Shown here piece after piece: positions 7,978 to 17,353 of a stretch of DNA of 37,598 nt (position 1 is its first letter; each line of letters opens with the position of its first letter). Below the pieces are notes generated by a model. It worked only from the letters and a program-made list of their open reading frames with translations, ran no database searches and had not been told where the DNA came from. Source of the DNA: CAZGXM01 sp964529795 (GTDB taxonomy: Bacteria; Bacillota; JADQBR01); NCBI GenBank assembly GCA_964529795.1, contig CAZGXM010000020.1, positions 1-37,598 on the forward strand. Reading direction: 5' to 3'. A program made the translations under genes and the position numbers.

Positions 7978-9112
7978 AGTAAAAAACTTAGGTGTTTTGA
8001 TGCAGGGTAACGAAGCATGTGCTGCGGGGGCATTGGCGGCAGGAGCACGGTTCTTTGCCGGCTATCCCATTACCCCTTCCACGGAAGTGGCAGAAATTTT
8101 GGCGCAGGAATTGCCCAAAGTTGGCGGTAAGTTCATGCAAATGGAAGATGAAATTGCCGGCATGGCAGCTGTAATCGGTGCTTCGCTGGCAGGGTTAAAA
8201 TCCATTACCGCAACCAGCGGTCCCGGTTTTTCGCTAAAACAGGAGAACCTGGGATTTGCCTGCATGGCTGAGGTGCCCTGTGTGGTACTGAACGTACAGC
8301 GGGGCGGCCCCAGTACCGGTGTCCCTACGGCACCGGCCCAGGGAGATGTGATGCAGGCACGCTGGGGCACTCACGGTGACCACTCCATCATTGTACTGGC
8401 ACCGGCTTCAGTTAAGGAAACTTATGAAATTACTGTGAAAGCTTTTAACCTTTCGGAAAAGTTTCGCGTGCCGGTAATATTGCTGATGGATGAGGTAATC
8501 GGTCACATGCGGGAACGGGTACAGCTTCCCGGGGAGGGTGAGATGGAAATCATTGACCGCAAAAAACCCGCTGTGGGTCCTGAAAACTATTACCCTTACC
8601 GGGATGACGGCAGTAGGGTGCCGCCCATGGCTTGTTTTGGCGATGGTTATCGCTACCACGTTACCGGGCTGGTTCACGATGAGACCGGTTTTCCCAGCAA
8701 TAAGCCGGAAACGGTGAAAAAGCTGTTGGACCGCTTGCATAAAAAATTGACAGACCATGCCGATGAAATTATTACGGTGAAAGAAACGGAAATGGCGGAC
8801 GCGGAAGTAATGATTTTTGCCTACGGCAGTGTGGGCCGTTCCGCCAAGAGAGCGGTGAAAGAACTGCGGCACAAGGGTATTAAAGCCGGTTTATTCAGAC
8901 CCATTACCATCTGGCCATTTCCGGTGGAGCAGTTGCGGCGCCGCCTGGAAGGCGTAAAAGCAATAGTTGTTCCCGAGATGAATATGGGGCAACTGGTGGG
9001 CGAGGTGGAACGGGTGGCGGCCGGAAAGGTACCGGTTATTCCTTTAAACCGTTATGACGGAGAATTGATTACACCAATGGAAATAGAAGCAAAAGTGCAG
9101 GAGGTGCTGTAA
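7970..9112 (+). CDS. korA: 2-oxoglutarate (2-oxoacid):ferredoxin oxidoreductase alpha subunit
   Basis: The 380-residue alpha subunit. It contains the pyrimidine-side domain typical of this superfamily: GNEACAAGALAAGARFFAGY, then PITPSTE, and the block QMEDEIAGMAAVIGAS that places the catalytic glutamate near the thiamine diphosphate. A C-terminal domain (residues about 265-380) follows the transketolase-C-like pattern FAYGSVGRSAK ... GLFRPITIWPFP. The reaction oxidatively decarboxylates a 2-oxoacid to the acyl-CoA with reduced ferredoxin, or runs in reverse. Succinyl-CoA/2-oxoglutarate specificity is the best guess; a branched-chain 2-oxoacid substrate cannot be excluded. korB starts immediately after its stop codon. 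Confidence 0.9.
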   Translation: MTEVKNLGVLMQGNEACAAGALAAGARFFAGYPITPSTEVAEILAQELPKVGGKFMQMEDEIAGMAAVIGASLAGLKSITATSGPGFSLKQENLGFACMAEVPCVVLNVQRGGPSTGVPTAPAQGDVMQARWGTHGDHSIIVLAPASVKETYEITVKAFNLSEKFRVPVILLMDEVIGHMRERVQLPGEGEMEIIDRKKPAVGPENYYPYRDDGSRVPPMACFGDGYRYHVTGLVHDETGFPSNKPETVKKLLDRLHKKLTDHADEIITVKETEMADAEVMIFAYGSVGRSAKRAVKELRHKGIKAGLFRPITIWPFPVEQLRRRLEGVKAIVVPEMNMGQLVGEVERVAAGKVPVIPLNRYDGELITPMEIEAKVQEVL

Positions 9113-9931
9113 ATGTTTGCGCGGATAGAAGAGTACTTCCGTCTGGAAAAGTTGCCCCACATCTGGTGTCCCGGCTGCGGCCACGGCATTGTTTTAGGGG
9201 CGATGGTCAGGGCCATTAAAGAACTGGGATTTGACCAGGACAAAACAGTGGTTGTTTCCGGTATCGGCTGTTCGTCCCGGGCATCGGGATACCTGGATTT
9301 CAACACGCTGCACACCACTCACGGCCGGGCATTGGCCTTTTCCACCGGCATTAAAATGGCGCGACCGGAGCTGAATGTATTTGTGGTAATGGGCGATGGG
9401 GACTGTACCGCCATCGGCGGCAACCATTTTATCCATGCTGCCCGGCGAAATATTAACCTGACGGCAATTGTCTTTAACAACAGTATTTACGGCATGACCG
9501 GCGGCCAGTATTCACCCATGACACCTCATAACAAAAAAGCAACTACTGCCCCATACGGCACCGTAGAACGTTCCTTTGACCTGTCCCGGCTGGCCATTGC
9601 TTCCGGCGCCACCTTTGTGGGCAGGGCTACGGCCTACCATACCAGACTTCTTACCCAGTTGATTGTCCAGGGTGCGAAAAACAAGGGTTTTTCCGTGATT
9701 GAAGCGGTGAGCCAGTGTCCCACATCGTACGGCAGACGCAACAAAATGGGTGACCCGGCTGAGATGATCAAGTGGCAGAAAGAGCACGCGGTAAACGTCA
9801 AGGCGGCAGCAAGACTGAGTGAAGAACAGCTGAAAGACAAATTTACCATTGGTGTCCTGCACCAGAGCCAGGCGCCGGAGTATACTGAAACCTATGACGG
9901 GATTATCCGCCAGGCCCGGGAAAAGGCTTAA
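9113..9931 (+). CDS. korB: 2-oxoglutarate (2-oxoacid):ferredoxin oxidoreductase beta subunit
   Basis: The 272-residue thiamine-diphosphate-binding subunit. It has the N-terminal WCPGCGHG motif, the GIGCSSRASGY block, and the thiamine/Mg motif GDGDCTAIGGNH continuing to NNSIYGMTGGQYSPMTP. The His-Thr-Thr-His-Gly-Arg-Ala stretch (HTTHGRA) is also typical of the family. No linking polyferredoxin domain is present, as expected when korD is separate. The ATG directly abuts the korA stop, so the subunits are probably made in step. Confidence 0.93.
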   Translation: MFARIEEYFRLEKLPHIWCPGCGHGIVLGAMVRAIKELGFDQDKTVVVSGIGCSSRASGYLDFNTLHTTHGRALAFSTGIKMARPELNVFVVMGDGDCTAIGGNHFIHAARRNINLTAIVFNNSIYGMTGGQYSPMTPHNKKATTAPYGTVERSFDLSRLAIASGATFVGRATAYHTRLLTQLIVQGAKNKGFSVIEAVSQCPTSYGRRNKMGDPAEMIKWQKEHAVNVKAAARLSEEQLKDKFTIGVLHQSQAPEYTETYDGIIRQAREKA

Positions 9932-9960
9932 AGATAAGATTATTCAGGGGAGGTTATCTT

Positions 9961-10536
9961 ATGCAAAATATTAAAGAAATCAGGCTAAGCGGTTCCGGAG
10001 GTCAGGGTTTGATCTTGGCAGGAATCATTTTGGCGGAAGCGGCAATTAAAGACGGATTGAACACGGTACAGACCCAAAGTTACGGCCCTGAAGCCCGGGG
10101 TGGGGCAAGCAAGGCGGAGGTCATTATCTCTCGCGGAGATATAGATTATCCCAAGGTAACCGAACCGCAGATTATGCTGGCCATGACCCGGGAAGCATGT
10201 GACAAGTATATTTCCACTTTGCGCCATGACGGGGTTTTGATTGTGGACGGCACTTTTGTGGAACGTATTCCTGAAACCGGGGCCAGGGTCTATTCACTGC
10301 CCATTACCAGGTTGGCCAAGGATGAACTGGGCAAATCCCTGGTGGCCAACATTGTGGCATTGGGTGCAGTTGTGGGGTTGACCGGTGTGGTAAGTCGAGA
10401 AGCCATAACCGAGGCAGTACTGGCCCGGGTGCCCAAGGGCACTGAAGAGCTGAATAAGAAAGCGCTGGCGCTGGGATTTGAGCGCGCTGCTGCAGCAGCA
10501 AGACAAACTGCCCGCGAAAGAATTGTGGCCGGATAA
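9961..10536 (+). CDS. korC: 2-oxoglutarate (2-oxoacid):ferredoxin oxidoreductase gamma subunit
   Basis: The 191-residue gamma subunit. It begins with RLSGSGGQGLILAGIILAEAA, the signature of the POR/KOR gamma domain, followed by QTQSYGPEARGGASKAEVI. Length is normal. It lies 29 bases after korB behind a GGGGAGG site and is followed by a terminator-like hairpin, making it the last gene of the kor operon. Confidence 0.93.
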   Translation: MQNIKEIRLSGSGGQGLILAGIILAEAAIKDGLNTVQTQSYGPEARGGASKAEVIISRGDIDYPKVTEPQIMLAMTREACDKYISTLRHDGVLIVDGTFVERIPETGARVYSLPITRLAKDELGKSLVANIVALGAVVGLTGVVSREAITEAVLARVPKGTEELNKKALALGFERAAAAARQTARERIVAG

Positions 10537-10578
10537 AGTGTGCGGGAATTGTTGCCAAAATACAAAAGTTTCTGCATA

Positions 10579-10610
10579 ATGGGAAGGCAGAATCCTTCCC
10601 CATATTTTTC
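10579..10610 (+). terminator. Terminator after korC
   Basis: ATGGGAAGG pairs with CCTTCCCCAT (one bulged C) around a six-base loop and is followed by ATTTTTC. Moderately strong; it separates kor from the regulator gene. Confidence 0.7.
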
Positions 10611-10719
10611 TCAAAAAGATAATATATTACTGCAGGAGAAAGGGTCTCTTTGGTGAATAAAAAAGTGACCCGGAAGAAGTTGTAGTAATAGGTTATTACA
10701 AAGGGGGAAAAATTGGTTA

Positions 10720-12534
10720 ATGTCCAGGTTGCAACAAGTGAAGGGAAAGGGGCAGAAAGTAGCTGAGGCCATTGCTACAGTTCTAAAAGTAGATGTGGAA
10801 ATAGTTGACTTAGACCTGGTTCGAGTTGCCGGTACGGGAAAAATCAGGAATGATGTAGGGTCCCGCCTGCGCAGGGGTTTGGTAAATAAACACGTGATTA
10901 AAACGGGTAAGCCGGTATTCATTAAAGATTCAGGACACCACAGTATCTGTAGTTCCTGCCCGCTGGAAGACGACTGCTATTACCTGGCTTCCATTGTATA
11001 TCCCATCAAAGTAAACAACGATGAGGTTATCGGTGCCGTGAGTTTGATTGCCTTCAACGAGGAACAAAAGCGTACTCTCTGTGCAGCGCCCAATAACCAC
11101 CTGGAGTTTATCGGGCGGATGGCAGATTTGATTGGTAGTAAAGTGGCGGAAAGAGAAATGGTGGCAGAGAAAATAGTGATGGTAAACCAGCTCCAGGCCC
11201 TGGTGGATTCGGTGCATGAGGGTGTTTTGGCGTTGGACCAGGAAGGAGTCATTACCCATTTTAACCGCTCGGCAGAGAAAATGTTCGGTATTAAAAAGAA
11301 AGAAGTCATTGGCAAAAACCTGAAGCACCTGATGCCGTCGGTACCGCTTTTAGACGTGATGCACGGCGGAAAGGGCTTTACTTCCCGGGAAATATTTTTT
11401 AATTTTATGAATAAACAACTGCATTTCGTCAGCACCGCCAAACCCATTAAGGCGGAGGACAAACGCATAGTTGGTGTGGTGGCATCTTTCCGGGATTTTA
11501 GTGAAACCCAGCAGCTAGCCTACCAAATTGTCAACCGGCAGAATAGCATTACTTTCAATAATATTGTCGGTCAGAGCAAGGCTATCCAACAGGTGAAGGA
11601 AAAAGCAAGGAAAATTGCCGGGAGTAATTCTACCGTTTTGATTGTGGGAGAAAGCGGTACTGGCAAGGAGGTTTTTGCCCGGGCAATCCATTCCGCCAGC
11701 CCTCACAGTCATAAGCCTTTTATTGCCATCAACTGTGGCGCAATTCCCGAGCCCTTGTTGGAAAGTGAACTTTTCGGTTACGATGAAGGCGCTTTTACCG
11801 GGGCCAAAAGAGGCGGTAAACCGGGCAAGATAGAACTGGCGAGCGGCGGTACGCTCTTTCTGGATGAAATAGGGAATATGTCCTTATACCTGCAGGCTAA
11901 ATTATTAAGGGTATTACAGGAGAAACAAATTGAAAGAGTGGGCGGGACCAAGGTTATTCCCGTGGACATTCGTATTATTGCTGCGACTAACAGTGATTTA
12001 CGCAGTATGGTGGAAAAGGGGCAGTTTCGAGAAGACCTGTATTACCGGCTGAGCGTCATTCCCTTGGAAATTCCACCGCTGCGGCAAAGAAAAGACGATA
12101 TACTGTTGCTACTGGATTATTTCGCCCGGCGGTACAGCAAGTTAATGGATAAAAATATACGCGGTTTTACTCATTCCGCTCAGGAAATCTGCCTGAAGTA
12201 TCCCTGGCCGGGAAACGTCAGGGAACTGGTCAATGCGGTGGAATACGCCATAAACCTGGAAGAAGGTACTCATATTACCGCGGAAAGCCTGCCGCCGCGC
12301 ATGCGGGAAGATACCAATAAACGGGAAGTGTTCAAGAAAAGTGCTCACGGGGAGAACAAGATTCCCAAGTTGGCGGAATTGGAACGGGAAGCGATAGTTA
12401 GAGCTTTGGAGGAATACGGTTGGACTGAAGAAGGCAAACAACAGGCTGCAGATGCGTTGGGTATCAGTAGGGCTACCATTTACCGGAAAATCCAAAAATA
12501 TCATCTTAACGGCAATCATTATGACGGGCATTAA
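10720..12534 (+). CDS. Sigma-54-dependent transcriptional activator with N-terminal sensor and PAS domains
   Basis: A 604-residue enhancer-binding protein. Residues 1-150 form an unassigned GAF-like sensor region with a Cys cluster C77-x2-C80-x5-C86. A PAS domain spans about 155-265. The AAA+ domain has Walker A GESGTGKE (310-317), the sigma-54 contact loop GAFTGA (357-362), and LFLDEIGN as Walker B. A Fis-type helix-turn-helix ends the protein (QAADALGISRATIYRKIQKY). The intact GAFTGA loop shows it can act on sigma-54 holoenzyme. Position just after kor and the sigma-54 promoter upstream of korD make kor the natural target; the signal sensed is unknown. Regulators of amino-acid fermentation in clostridia have similar layouts. 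Confidence 0.93.
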   Translation: MSRLQQVKGKGQKVAEAIATVLKVDVEIVDLDLVRVAGTGKIRNDVGSRLRRGLVNKHVIKTGKPVFIKDSGHHSICSSCPLEDDCYYLASIVYPIKVNNDEVIGAVSLIAFNEEQKRTLCAAPNNHLEFIGRMADLIGSKVAEREMVAEKIVMVNQLQALVDSVHEGVLALDQEGVITHFNRSAEKMFGIKKKEVIGKNLKHLMPSVPLLDVMHGGKGFTSREIFFNFMNKQLHFVSTAKPIKAEDKRIVGVVASFRDFSETQQLAYQIVNRQNSITFNNIVGQSKAIQQVKEKARKIAGSNSTVLIVGESGTGKEVFARAIHSASPHSHKPFIAINCGAIPEPLLESELFGYDEGAFTGAKRGGKPGKIELASGGTLFLDEIGNMSLYLQAKLLRVLQEKQIERVGGTKVIPVDIRIIAATNSDLRSMVEKGQFREDLYYRLSVIPLEIPPLRQRKDDILLLLDYFARRYSKLMDKNIRGFTHSAQEICLKYPWPGNVRELVNAVEYAINLEEGTHITAESLPPRMREDTNKREVFKKSAHGENKIPKLAELEREAIVRALEEYGWTEEGKQQAADALGISRATIYRKIQKYHLNGNHYDGH

Positions 12535-12551
12535 AATTTAAAACTGGGAAG

Positions 12552-12587
12552 AGGCGCTGCTTGGAGAATTTCCGGGGCGCCTTTTTT
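12552..12587 (+). terminator. Rho-independent terminator after the sigma-54 activator gene
   Basis: AGGCGC at 12552-12557 pairs with GCGCCT at 12577-12582, an inner GGA/TCC helix extends the structure, and six T follow. Between here and 12749 I see no other feature. Confidence 0.85.
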
Positions 12588-12749
12588 CACTTTCTTATCA
12601 CGTTTTAATTAGGAACCGTAGTCACGGGAAGTTTCTTTCATACCATCAACAGTATCCGGGGACAATGCTGGAGATGCCAATTATTACCTTCATAAACCTG
12701 CTTCTTCTCCCGTATTTATTTAAGGAAACCGTGGGAAGGAAGTGGTATT

Positions 12750-13445
12750 TTGGTAATCAGGGTTAAGCGGTTGTGGGCGACGGCAGCGATTTTGCTGGTA
12801 CTGACTGCGCTGGCACTTGGCGGCTACTATTACTACATAGAGGAAATCCGGGTTATTCCTGAGGAACTGGTCCGGGAAGCGTTGGAAAATACCCTGACGG
12901 TGAGCAGCTACCGTTATCATGTAGATGTTACTCTCAAACTGGACGGAAAAGAAGAACGGACTTTAAGCGACGTGACCGGGGAGAAGGCGAAAAATAATTT
13001 TCACATTCAGGGGAAAATGCTGGGTCAACCGGTGGAGGTGTTTCAAGTTGACGATATTAACTATTCACTGCACCCGAAAACAGGGCGCTGGATGGTAACC
13101 CCGGGCACTGAACTGTTTCAACCGGAAATATTTATGACGGAAATAAATCCCATGGCCAATTTCCGTTTTACCCGGGTAAACAATATTCAGTATCACGGGG
13201 TGGAGAAAGTCGGGAAAAAAAAGTTGCATGTGGTATCCTGCAACCCGGCGGTCAGTAACAACTTCATGGAAAAGTACTGGCGGGATTTCAGCTACCGCCT
13301 GTGGATTGACGGACATTCCAAGCGGGTGGTCAAGGCGCAGATTTATGCCAAAAGTATCAAGGACCCCCGGGATACCATCACCATTGCCGTACAGTTACGG
13401 GATTTTAACAAGAAAATTATCATTTCCGCACCCAAGTCGGACTGA
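12750..13445 (+). CDS. Membrane-anchored LolA-like protein of unknown function
   Basis: A 231-residue protein with one N-terminal membrane segment (residues about 8-28, ending GGYYYYIEEI) and an extracellular part made of alternating beta strands. The pattern VSSYRYHVDVTLKLDGKEE ... VFQVDDINYSL ... RLWIDGHSKRVVKAQ resembles the half-barrel fold of LolA/LppX-type lipoproteins and sporulation-linked 'outer membrane lipoprotein-sorting' proteins of Firmicutes. There is no lipobox Cys, so it is anchored by its signal segment rather than lipid. The TTG start has GGAAGGA at 12734-12740. No partner gene is evident; the following MoxR operon is separated by a terminator. Confidence 0.6.
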   Translation: MVIRVKRLWATAAILLVLTALALGGYYYYIEEIRVIPEELVREALENTLTVSSYRYHVDVTLKLDGKEERTLSDVTGEKAKNNFHIQGKMLGQPVEVFQVDDINYSLHPKTGRWMVTPGTELFQPEIFMTEINPMANFRFTRVNNIQYHGVEKVGKKKLHVVSCNPAVSNNFMEKYWRDFSYRLWIDGHSKRVVKAQIYAKSIKDPRDTITIAVQLRDFNKKIIISAPKSD

Positions 13446-13459
13446 TTGCCGCAAGTTTC

Positions 13460-13487
13460 ACCCCGTTTCGCCGGGGGTTAATTTTTT
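13460..13487 (+). terminator. Terminator after the LolA-like gene
   Basis: ACCCCG pairs with CGGGGGT (one bulge) and is followed by TAATTTTTT. A TTGACA overlaps its end at 13486-13491 but lacks a good -10, so no promoter is called. Confidence 0.75.
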
Positions 13488-13569
13488 GACAAGATTATCC
13501 TTTTTTCACTCAAACGCAGGATTAGTGGGCTGATTGTCGAATAACTGTATGAGGATTTGAGGTGATGGT

Positions 13570-14517
13570 ATGGATATTAAGCTGCAAAAACAGTTAACCG
13601 GAGTACTGGACAACATAGATAGGGTGCTGGTGGGAAAAACACCTGCGGCAAAAACGGTTTTGGCGGCGCTGCTGGCCGGGGGCCATGTCCTGTTGGAGGA
13701 CAAGCCCGGTGTGGGGAAAACCATGCTGGCAAAGGCCCTGGCTCGTTCTCTGGATTGCCGCTATTCCCGTATTCAATTTAATGCGGATATTTTGCCCGGT
13801 GATATTACCGGTATGGATGTTTACAGCCGGGATGGTGAGTTTAAATTTATTCCCGGGCCGATTATGGCCAATTTAGTGCTGGTCGATGAGATTAACCGCG
13901 GTAATCCCCGGGCGCAGTCAGGTCTGCTTGAGGCCATGGAGGAAAATCAGGTTACCGTGGGAGAGAAAAGTTATTCTCTGGAGGAACCTTTTTGCGTAAT
14001 TGCTACCCAGAACCCGCTGGATTTGGCGGGGACCTTTCCGCTGGCGGAGGGACTGCTGGACCGGTTTATGGTCAGGGTATCCCTGGGCTATCCTGATGCT
14101 GGCCAGGAAATGCGCATGTTAACGCTTTGGGAGAATATGCCGCCGCTAGAGTCAGTGGAAGCGGTGATGGGCAGAGACGAGGTTATTGCTGCTCGGAAAG
14201 TTGTCCGGAAAATATTTGTGGAACAAAGCGTCAAGCAGTATATGGTAGATTTGGTGCAGAAACTGCGGTATCGCAATGAACTGCACGTAGGGCTGAGTCC
14301 CCGGGCCACACTGGACATTTATCAGCTTTCCCGGGCTTGGGCGCTGCTCCACGGCCGGGGCTATGTGATACCCGATGATGTGAAGGTTGTTGCCATGAAA
14401 ACCCTGGCGCACCGCCTCTTTTTAAAGGAAGAGGTTGTTTTTCAGGGAATTTCGCCGGAGCAGCTGGTCAGGGAAGCTTTAACTTCCGTTTCTGTGCCGG
14501 TGGCGGGGAAATCATGA
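13570..14517 (+). CDS. MoxR-family AAA+ ATPase
   Basis: A 315-residue ATPase of the MoxR/RavA class, which act as chaperones that mature or assemble protein complexes. It shows Walker A as PGVGKT (46-51), Walker B as LVLVDEINR with D106-E107, the block ENQVTVGEKSY, and the sensor-1 region CVIATQNPLDLAGTFPLAEGLLDRF. A GAGGTGAT ribosome site precedes the ATG. It overlaps the DUF58 gene by four bases (ATGA) and that gene is followed by a transglutaminase, the classic MoxR-DUF58-TGase arrangement. Cellular target is unknown. Confidence 0.93.
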   Translation: MDIKLQKQLTGVLDNIDRVLVGKTPAAKTVLAALLAGGHVLLEDKPGVGKTMLAKALARSLDCRYSRIQFNADILPGDITGMDVYSRDGEFKFIPGPIMANLVLVDEINRGNPRAQSGLLEAMEENQVTVGEKSYSLEEPFCVIATQNPLDLAGTFPLAEGLLDRFMVRVSLGYPDAGQEMRMLTLWENMPPLESVEAVMGRDEVIAARKVVRKIFVEQSVKQYMVDLVQKLRYRNELHVGLSPRATLDIYQLSRAWALLHGRGYVIPDDVKVVAMKTLAHRLFLKEEVVFQGISPEQLVREALTSVSVPVAGKS

Positions 14518-15458
14518 AAGCGAAAACAGTAATATCCTTCTTATGGTTAATTACGGTTACTTTGCTTTTATCCAGGTTGGGCATGACCCGGCAGGCTCTC
14601 ATTTTTGATGCTGCTATTGTCCTGGTGCTTCTGATTAATACTGTCGGCGCCTATTTTATGGGAAAAAGGGTGAAGGTTGCCGGGGAAACACCGGTTGAAA
14701 CGGTACGCACGGAACCCATTGAGATTTATTTGAAAGGAACGGGTTTATTAAGTCTCATTCCCCATAACTTCCATTTAATACATTTTCAGAAAAAACCCGG
14801 GGAAACAGGAGAAATGAAACTCGCCCGTTTGCCCAATAACCGCTTGGAACTGGTGATTTACCGGCGCGGGCGGTATGAGAAGGTTCTTATTCAGGTGAAG
14901 TGGGGGGACCCGCTGGGCTTTTTTACCTGGACAAAAGATATTTTGCTGGTGCAAACCTTATGGGTTTACCCGAAAGCAACCAGGGTGAAATACCGCAGTA
15001 TTCTGCCGGCCAACAGTGATGAATATTTGGTTGAAGGCGGCAGTATTGCCGAGGCAAGGCGTATCCACTGGCGGGCCGCGGCCCGGACCGGGAGGCTGCT
15101 GCTGCGCCAGCGGCGGCGGCAGCCCAACTTGTGCCTGCTGGTATTGTTTAGCGGTGATAAAAAAGAGGATACTGAAGTTGCAGACCTGGCCGCTTCCTGG
15201 TGGAAGTCTTTGAGTTTCACGGGTTTTCCGCCGGATGTGATTGTTGCGGGCAAAAAAATAGCGCTGGTAAAATCCCAGAACCGCCTGAACCAGGGAAAAG
15301 TGCTGCTGCGCGCCCTTGCCCGGGCGGAAGGACCTTTTAAACAGGAAGCTTTGTGGCAAGTAATTCGGACTGTCAATCGTGAAGAAAAGGTGATACTGCT
15401 GGGCGAACTGCCGCAAGAAATGCGGGGTTGGTTTTCACGATTGGAAGTAGGGGGTTAA
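14514..15458 (+). CDS. DUF58 domain protein
   Basis: A 314-residue protein with two N-terminal hydrophobic segments (about 5-22 and 26-48) and a C-terminal DUF58 domain. The signature lies near residues 175-200: GGSIAEARRIHWRAAARTGR, then LLLRQ. The domain resembles a von Willebrand A fold and always travels with MoxR ATPases; it is thought to be the MoxR partner or substrate. It overlaps the MoxR gene by four bases, and the transglutaminase gene starts one base after its stop, so the three proteins are probably made together. Confidence 0.88.
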   Translation: MKAKTVISFLWLITVTLLLSRLGMTRQALIFDAAIVLVLLINTVGAYFMGKRVKVAGETPVETVRTEPIEIYLKGTGLLSLIPHNFHLIHFQKKPGETGEMKLARLPNNRLELVIYRRGRYEKVLIQVKWGDPLGFFTWTKDILLVQTLWVYPKATRVKYRSILPANSDEYLVEGGSIAEARRIHWRAAARTGRLLLRQRRRQPNLCLLVLFSGDKKEDTEVADLAASWWKSLSFTGFPPDVIVAGKKIALVKSQNRLNQGKVLLRALARAEGPFKQEALWQVIRTVNREEKVILLGELPQEMRGWFSRLEVGG

Positions 15459-15459
15459 A

Positions 15460-17247
15460 ATGTTTGGAAAAAAAACCATAGCCTATCTACCGGTTCTTTT
15501 AGCGCTGGTTGTATTTTTGACCGGCGCTTTCCAGCCTTTTCCGGAAATACCGCGGCTGCCATTTATACTGCTTGGCGGCGGGTACTTTCTTTTCACTGCA
15601 AGTACATTAACCCGGCGAATACGGCTTTTCCTTATTGTAACGCTGTTATGCTGGGTATTTTTGAGTTACCGGGTTATTACCCTGGGGATTACGGATAAAA
15701 TCTTCCTGGCGGCGGTATTTTGCTGGGGTTTGGCATATCTTTTGGCCGCCCAGGTCAGGCGGGGAGATTTATGGGCGGTGATTATGGCCGGCAGCACTTT
15801 GCTGCTGGTGGAGCAGGCTGTCTTTTCTCTAAACCTTTGGCCTGTTATTGTTGCATTTATCTTTTTGTTGATATTGGCGGAGAACTTACGGGGAGAGTAT
15901 GTTTCACCCGTAAAGATAGTCTTTGTATTACTGGTTTCTTTACCCCTGTCTCTTTTGGTTTTAGTCCCCGGGATCACTTGGGCGGTGCCGCCGGTAGCGA
16001 TGGAGCAGGTGGTGCAATATGACGGTACCCGGCAATACCTGCTGGAAGCTCCGCAGGCAGCGGCGGAGCAGCCGCTGTTCATGGTAAAAAGCACCGGGCC
16101 CAGTTACTGGCGGGGAAAGGTTTTTGATTATTTTGACGGGCGGAAATGGTATTCCAATTTGGAAGAGAGCGAATTAAAGTCCCAGTTTTCCCGGCAGCTG
16201 GAGGGGCAGGTACTGGAACAGGAAATAACCCTTTTTGCCGATGCCCAATTTTTACCTGTTGCCTATCAGGTTTCTTCCATAGATGTTCCTGCAGTTTCCG
16301 TGGACAGCGCGGCAGCTGTTATCAAGGAGGTCAAAGCCCCTTTTACTTACCGGGTCACCTCCGTAATACCGGATTTGCGGAAGGTAGCAAGTGAAGAAAG
16401 TGAGAGTTTACCCGGAAGAGGCTTTTTGCAGCTGCCGGAAAATTTATCGCCCCGGATTGAACAACTGGCGGAAAAAGTAAGCGCAGCCGGAACCGGCAAC
16501 TGGGAAAAGGCACTGCTGATTAAGGATTACCTGTCAGGAAACTACCGCTATAATACCGGGGTGAAATTTGATTCGGCAGATATGGCGGCGGAATTTCTTT
16601 TTTCCAAGAGAGAGGGTTACTGTGTGCAATTTGCCACGGCCATGGTTGTCATGGCTCGCAGCGTCGGTATTCCTGCCCGCTGGGTATTGGGTTTTACGCC
16701 GGGCATATACGACAAGGACCGGGGCGTTTATTATGTTTACGGGCGCAACGCGCATACCTGGGCGGAAGTTTATGTGCCGGGTAACGGTTGGCTGCCCGTT
16801 GAGGCTACTCCGGGCTTTGCCATTCCCGCACTGGACTTACCGGGTAAAACAGCGGGGCCTGTTTTTTCGCGGACCGGGCTTACCGGCCCGGCGGCGGTGA
16901 TAACAATATCTTTTGTTATCCTTTTTACAGTTTTGGTGATTGGTAAACTGTTAAAAGGCAAACAGCGGGATACCCTGCCGTTGTCCGAGCATTGTCGGGG
17001 GACCGGCCTGTACGGGGAGGTGGTTTCCTGGCTGGCAGGTAAGGGCTGGGCGCCAAAGTCTTACGAAACTCCCAATGAGTTTGCCGGCAGAGTGGGCAGT
17101 GCTTTTCCCGATATTAAGGAGCTGGTGAAATCTGTTGCTGCAGAATTTACTTCCTGGCGTTACGGCAACAAAGAGTTGGACAACAGGCGGCAGTCGGACT
17201 TAAGAGCAGCTTGGGAGGTCTGGCGACAAAAATCAACAAAAAGATAA
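15460..17247 (+). CDS. Membrane transglutaminase-like protein (DUF3488/DUF4129 type)
   Basis: A 595-residue membrane protein. About five or six N-terminal transmembrane segments (residues 1-180) are followed by an outside transglutaminase-like domain and one more membrane segment near 480-500, then a cytoplasmic DUF4129-like tail with EFTSWRYGNKE. Catalytic residues are visible: C388 in REGYCVQFATAMVVMARS, H432 in GRNAHTWAEV, and an acidic residue in LPVEATPGF, where Glu replaces the usual Asp, as in some Bacillus relatives. Activity may be hydrolytic or cross-linking at the cell surface. Third gene of the MoxR-DUF58-TGase operon. Confidence 0.92.
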   Translation: MFGKKTIAYLPVLLALVVFLTGAFQPFPEIPRLPFILLGGGYFLFTASTLTRRIRLFLIVTLLCWVFLSYRVITLGITDKIFLAAVFCWGLAYLLAAQVRRGDLWAVIMAGSTLLLVEQAVFSLNLWPVIVAFIFLLILAENLRGEYVSPVKIVFVLLVSLPLSLLVLVPGITWAVPPVAMEQVVQYDGTRQYLLEAPQAAAEQPLFMVKSTGPSYWRGKVFDYFDGRKWYSNLEESELKSQFSRQLEGQVLEQEITLFADAQFLPVAYQVSSIDVPAVSVDSAAAVIKEVKAPFTYRVTSVIPDLRKVASEESESLPGRGFLQLPENLSPRIEQLAEKVSAAGTGNWEKALLIKDYLSGNYRYNTGVKFDSADMAAEFLFSKREGYCVQFATAMVVMARSVGIPARWVLGFTPGIYDKDRGVYYVYGRNAHTWAEVYVPGNGWLPVEATPGFAIPALDLPGKTAGPVFSRTGLTGPAAVITISFVILFTVLVIGKLLKGKQRDTLPLSEHCRGTGLYGEVVSWLAGKGWAPKSYETPNEFAGRVGSAFPDIKELVKSVAAEFTSWRYGNKELDNRRQSDLRAAWEVWRQKSTKR

Positions 17248-17353
17248 TATTAAGAAGGAGTTTATCACTTGGCAGAGAACTTTAGTGGGTAAATTTAGTT
17301 CGCCCGGGGAAAATACTTGCAAACCGGGATTGCTGCAAAAGGAGGCAGTGAAA

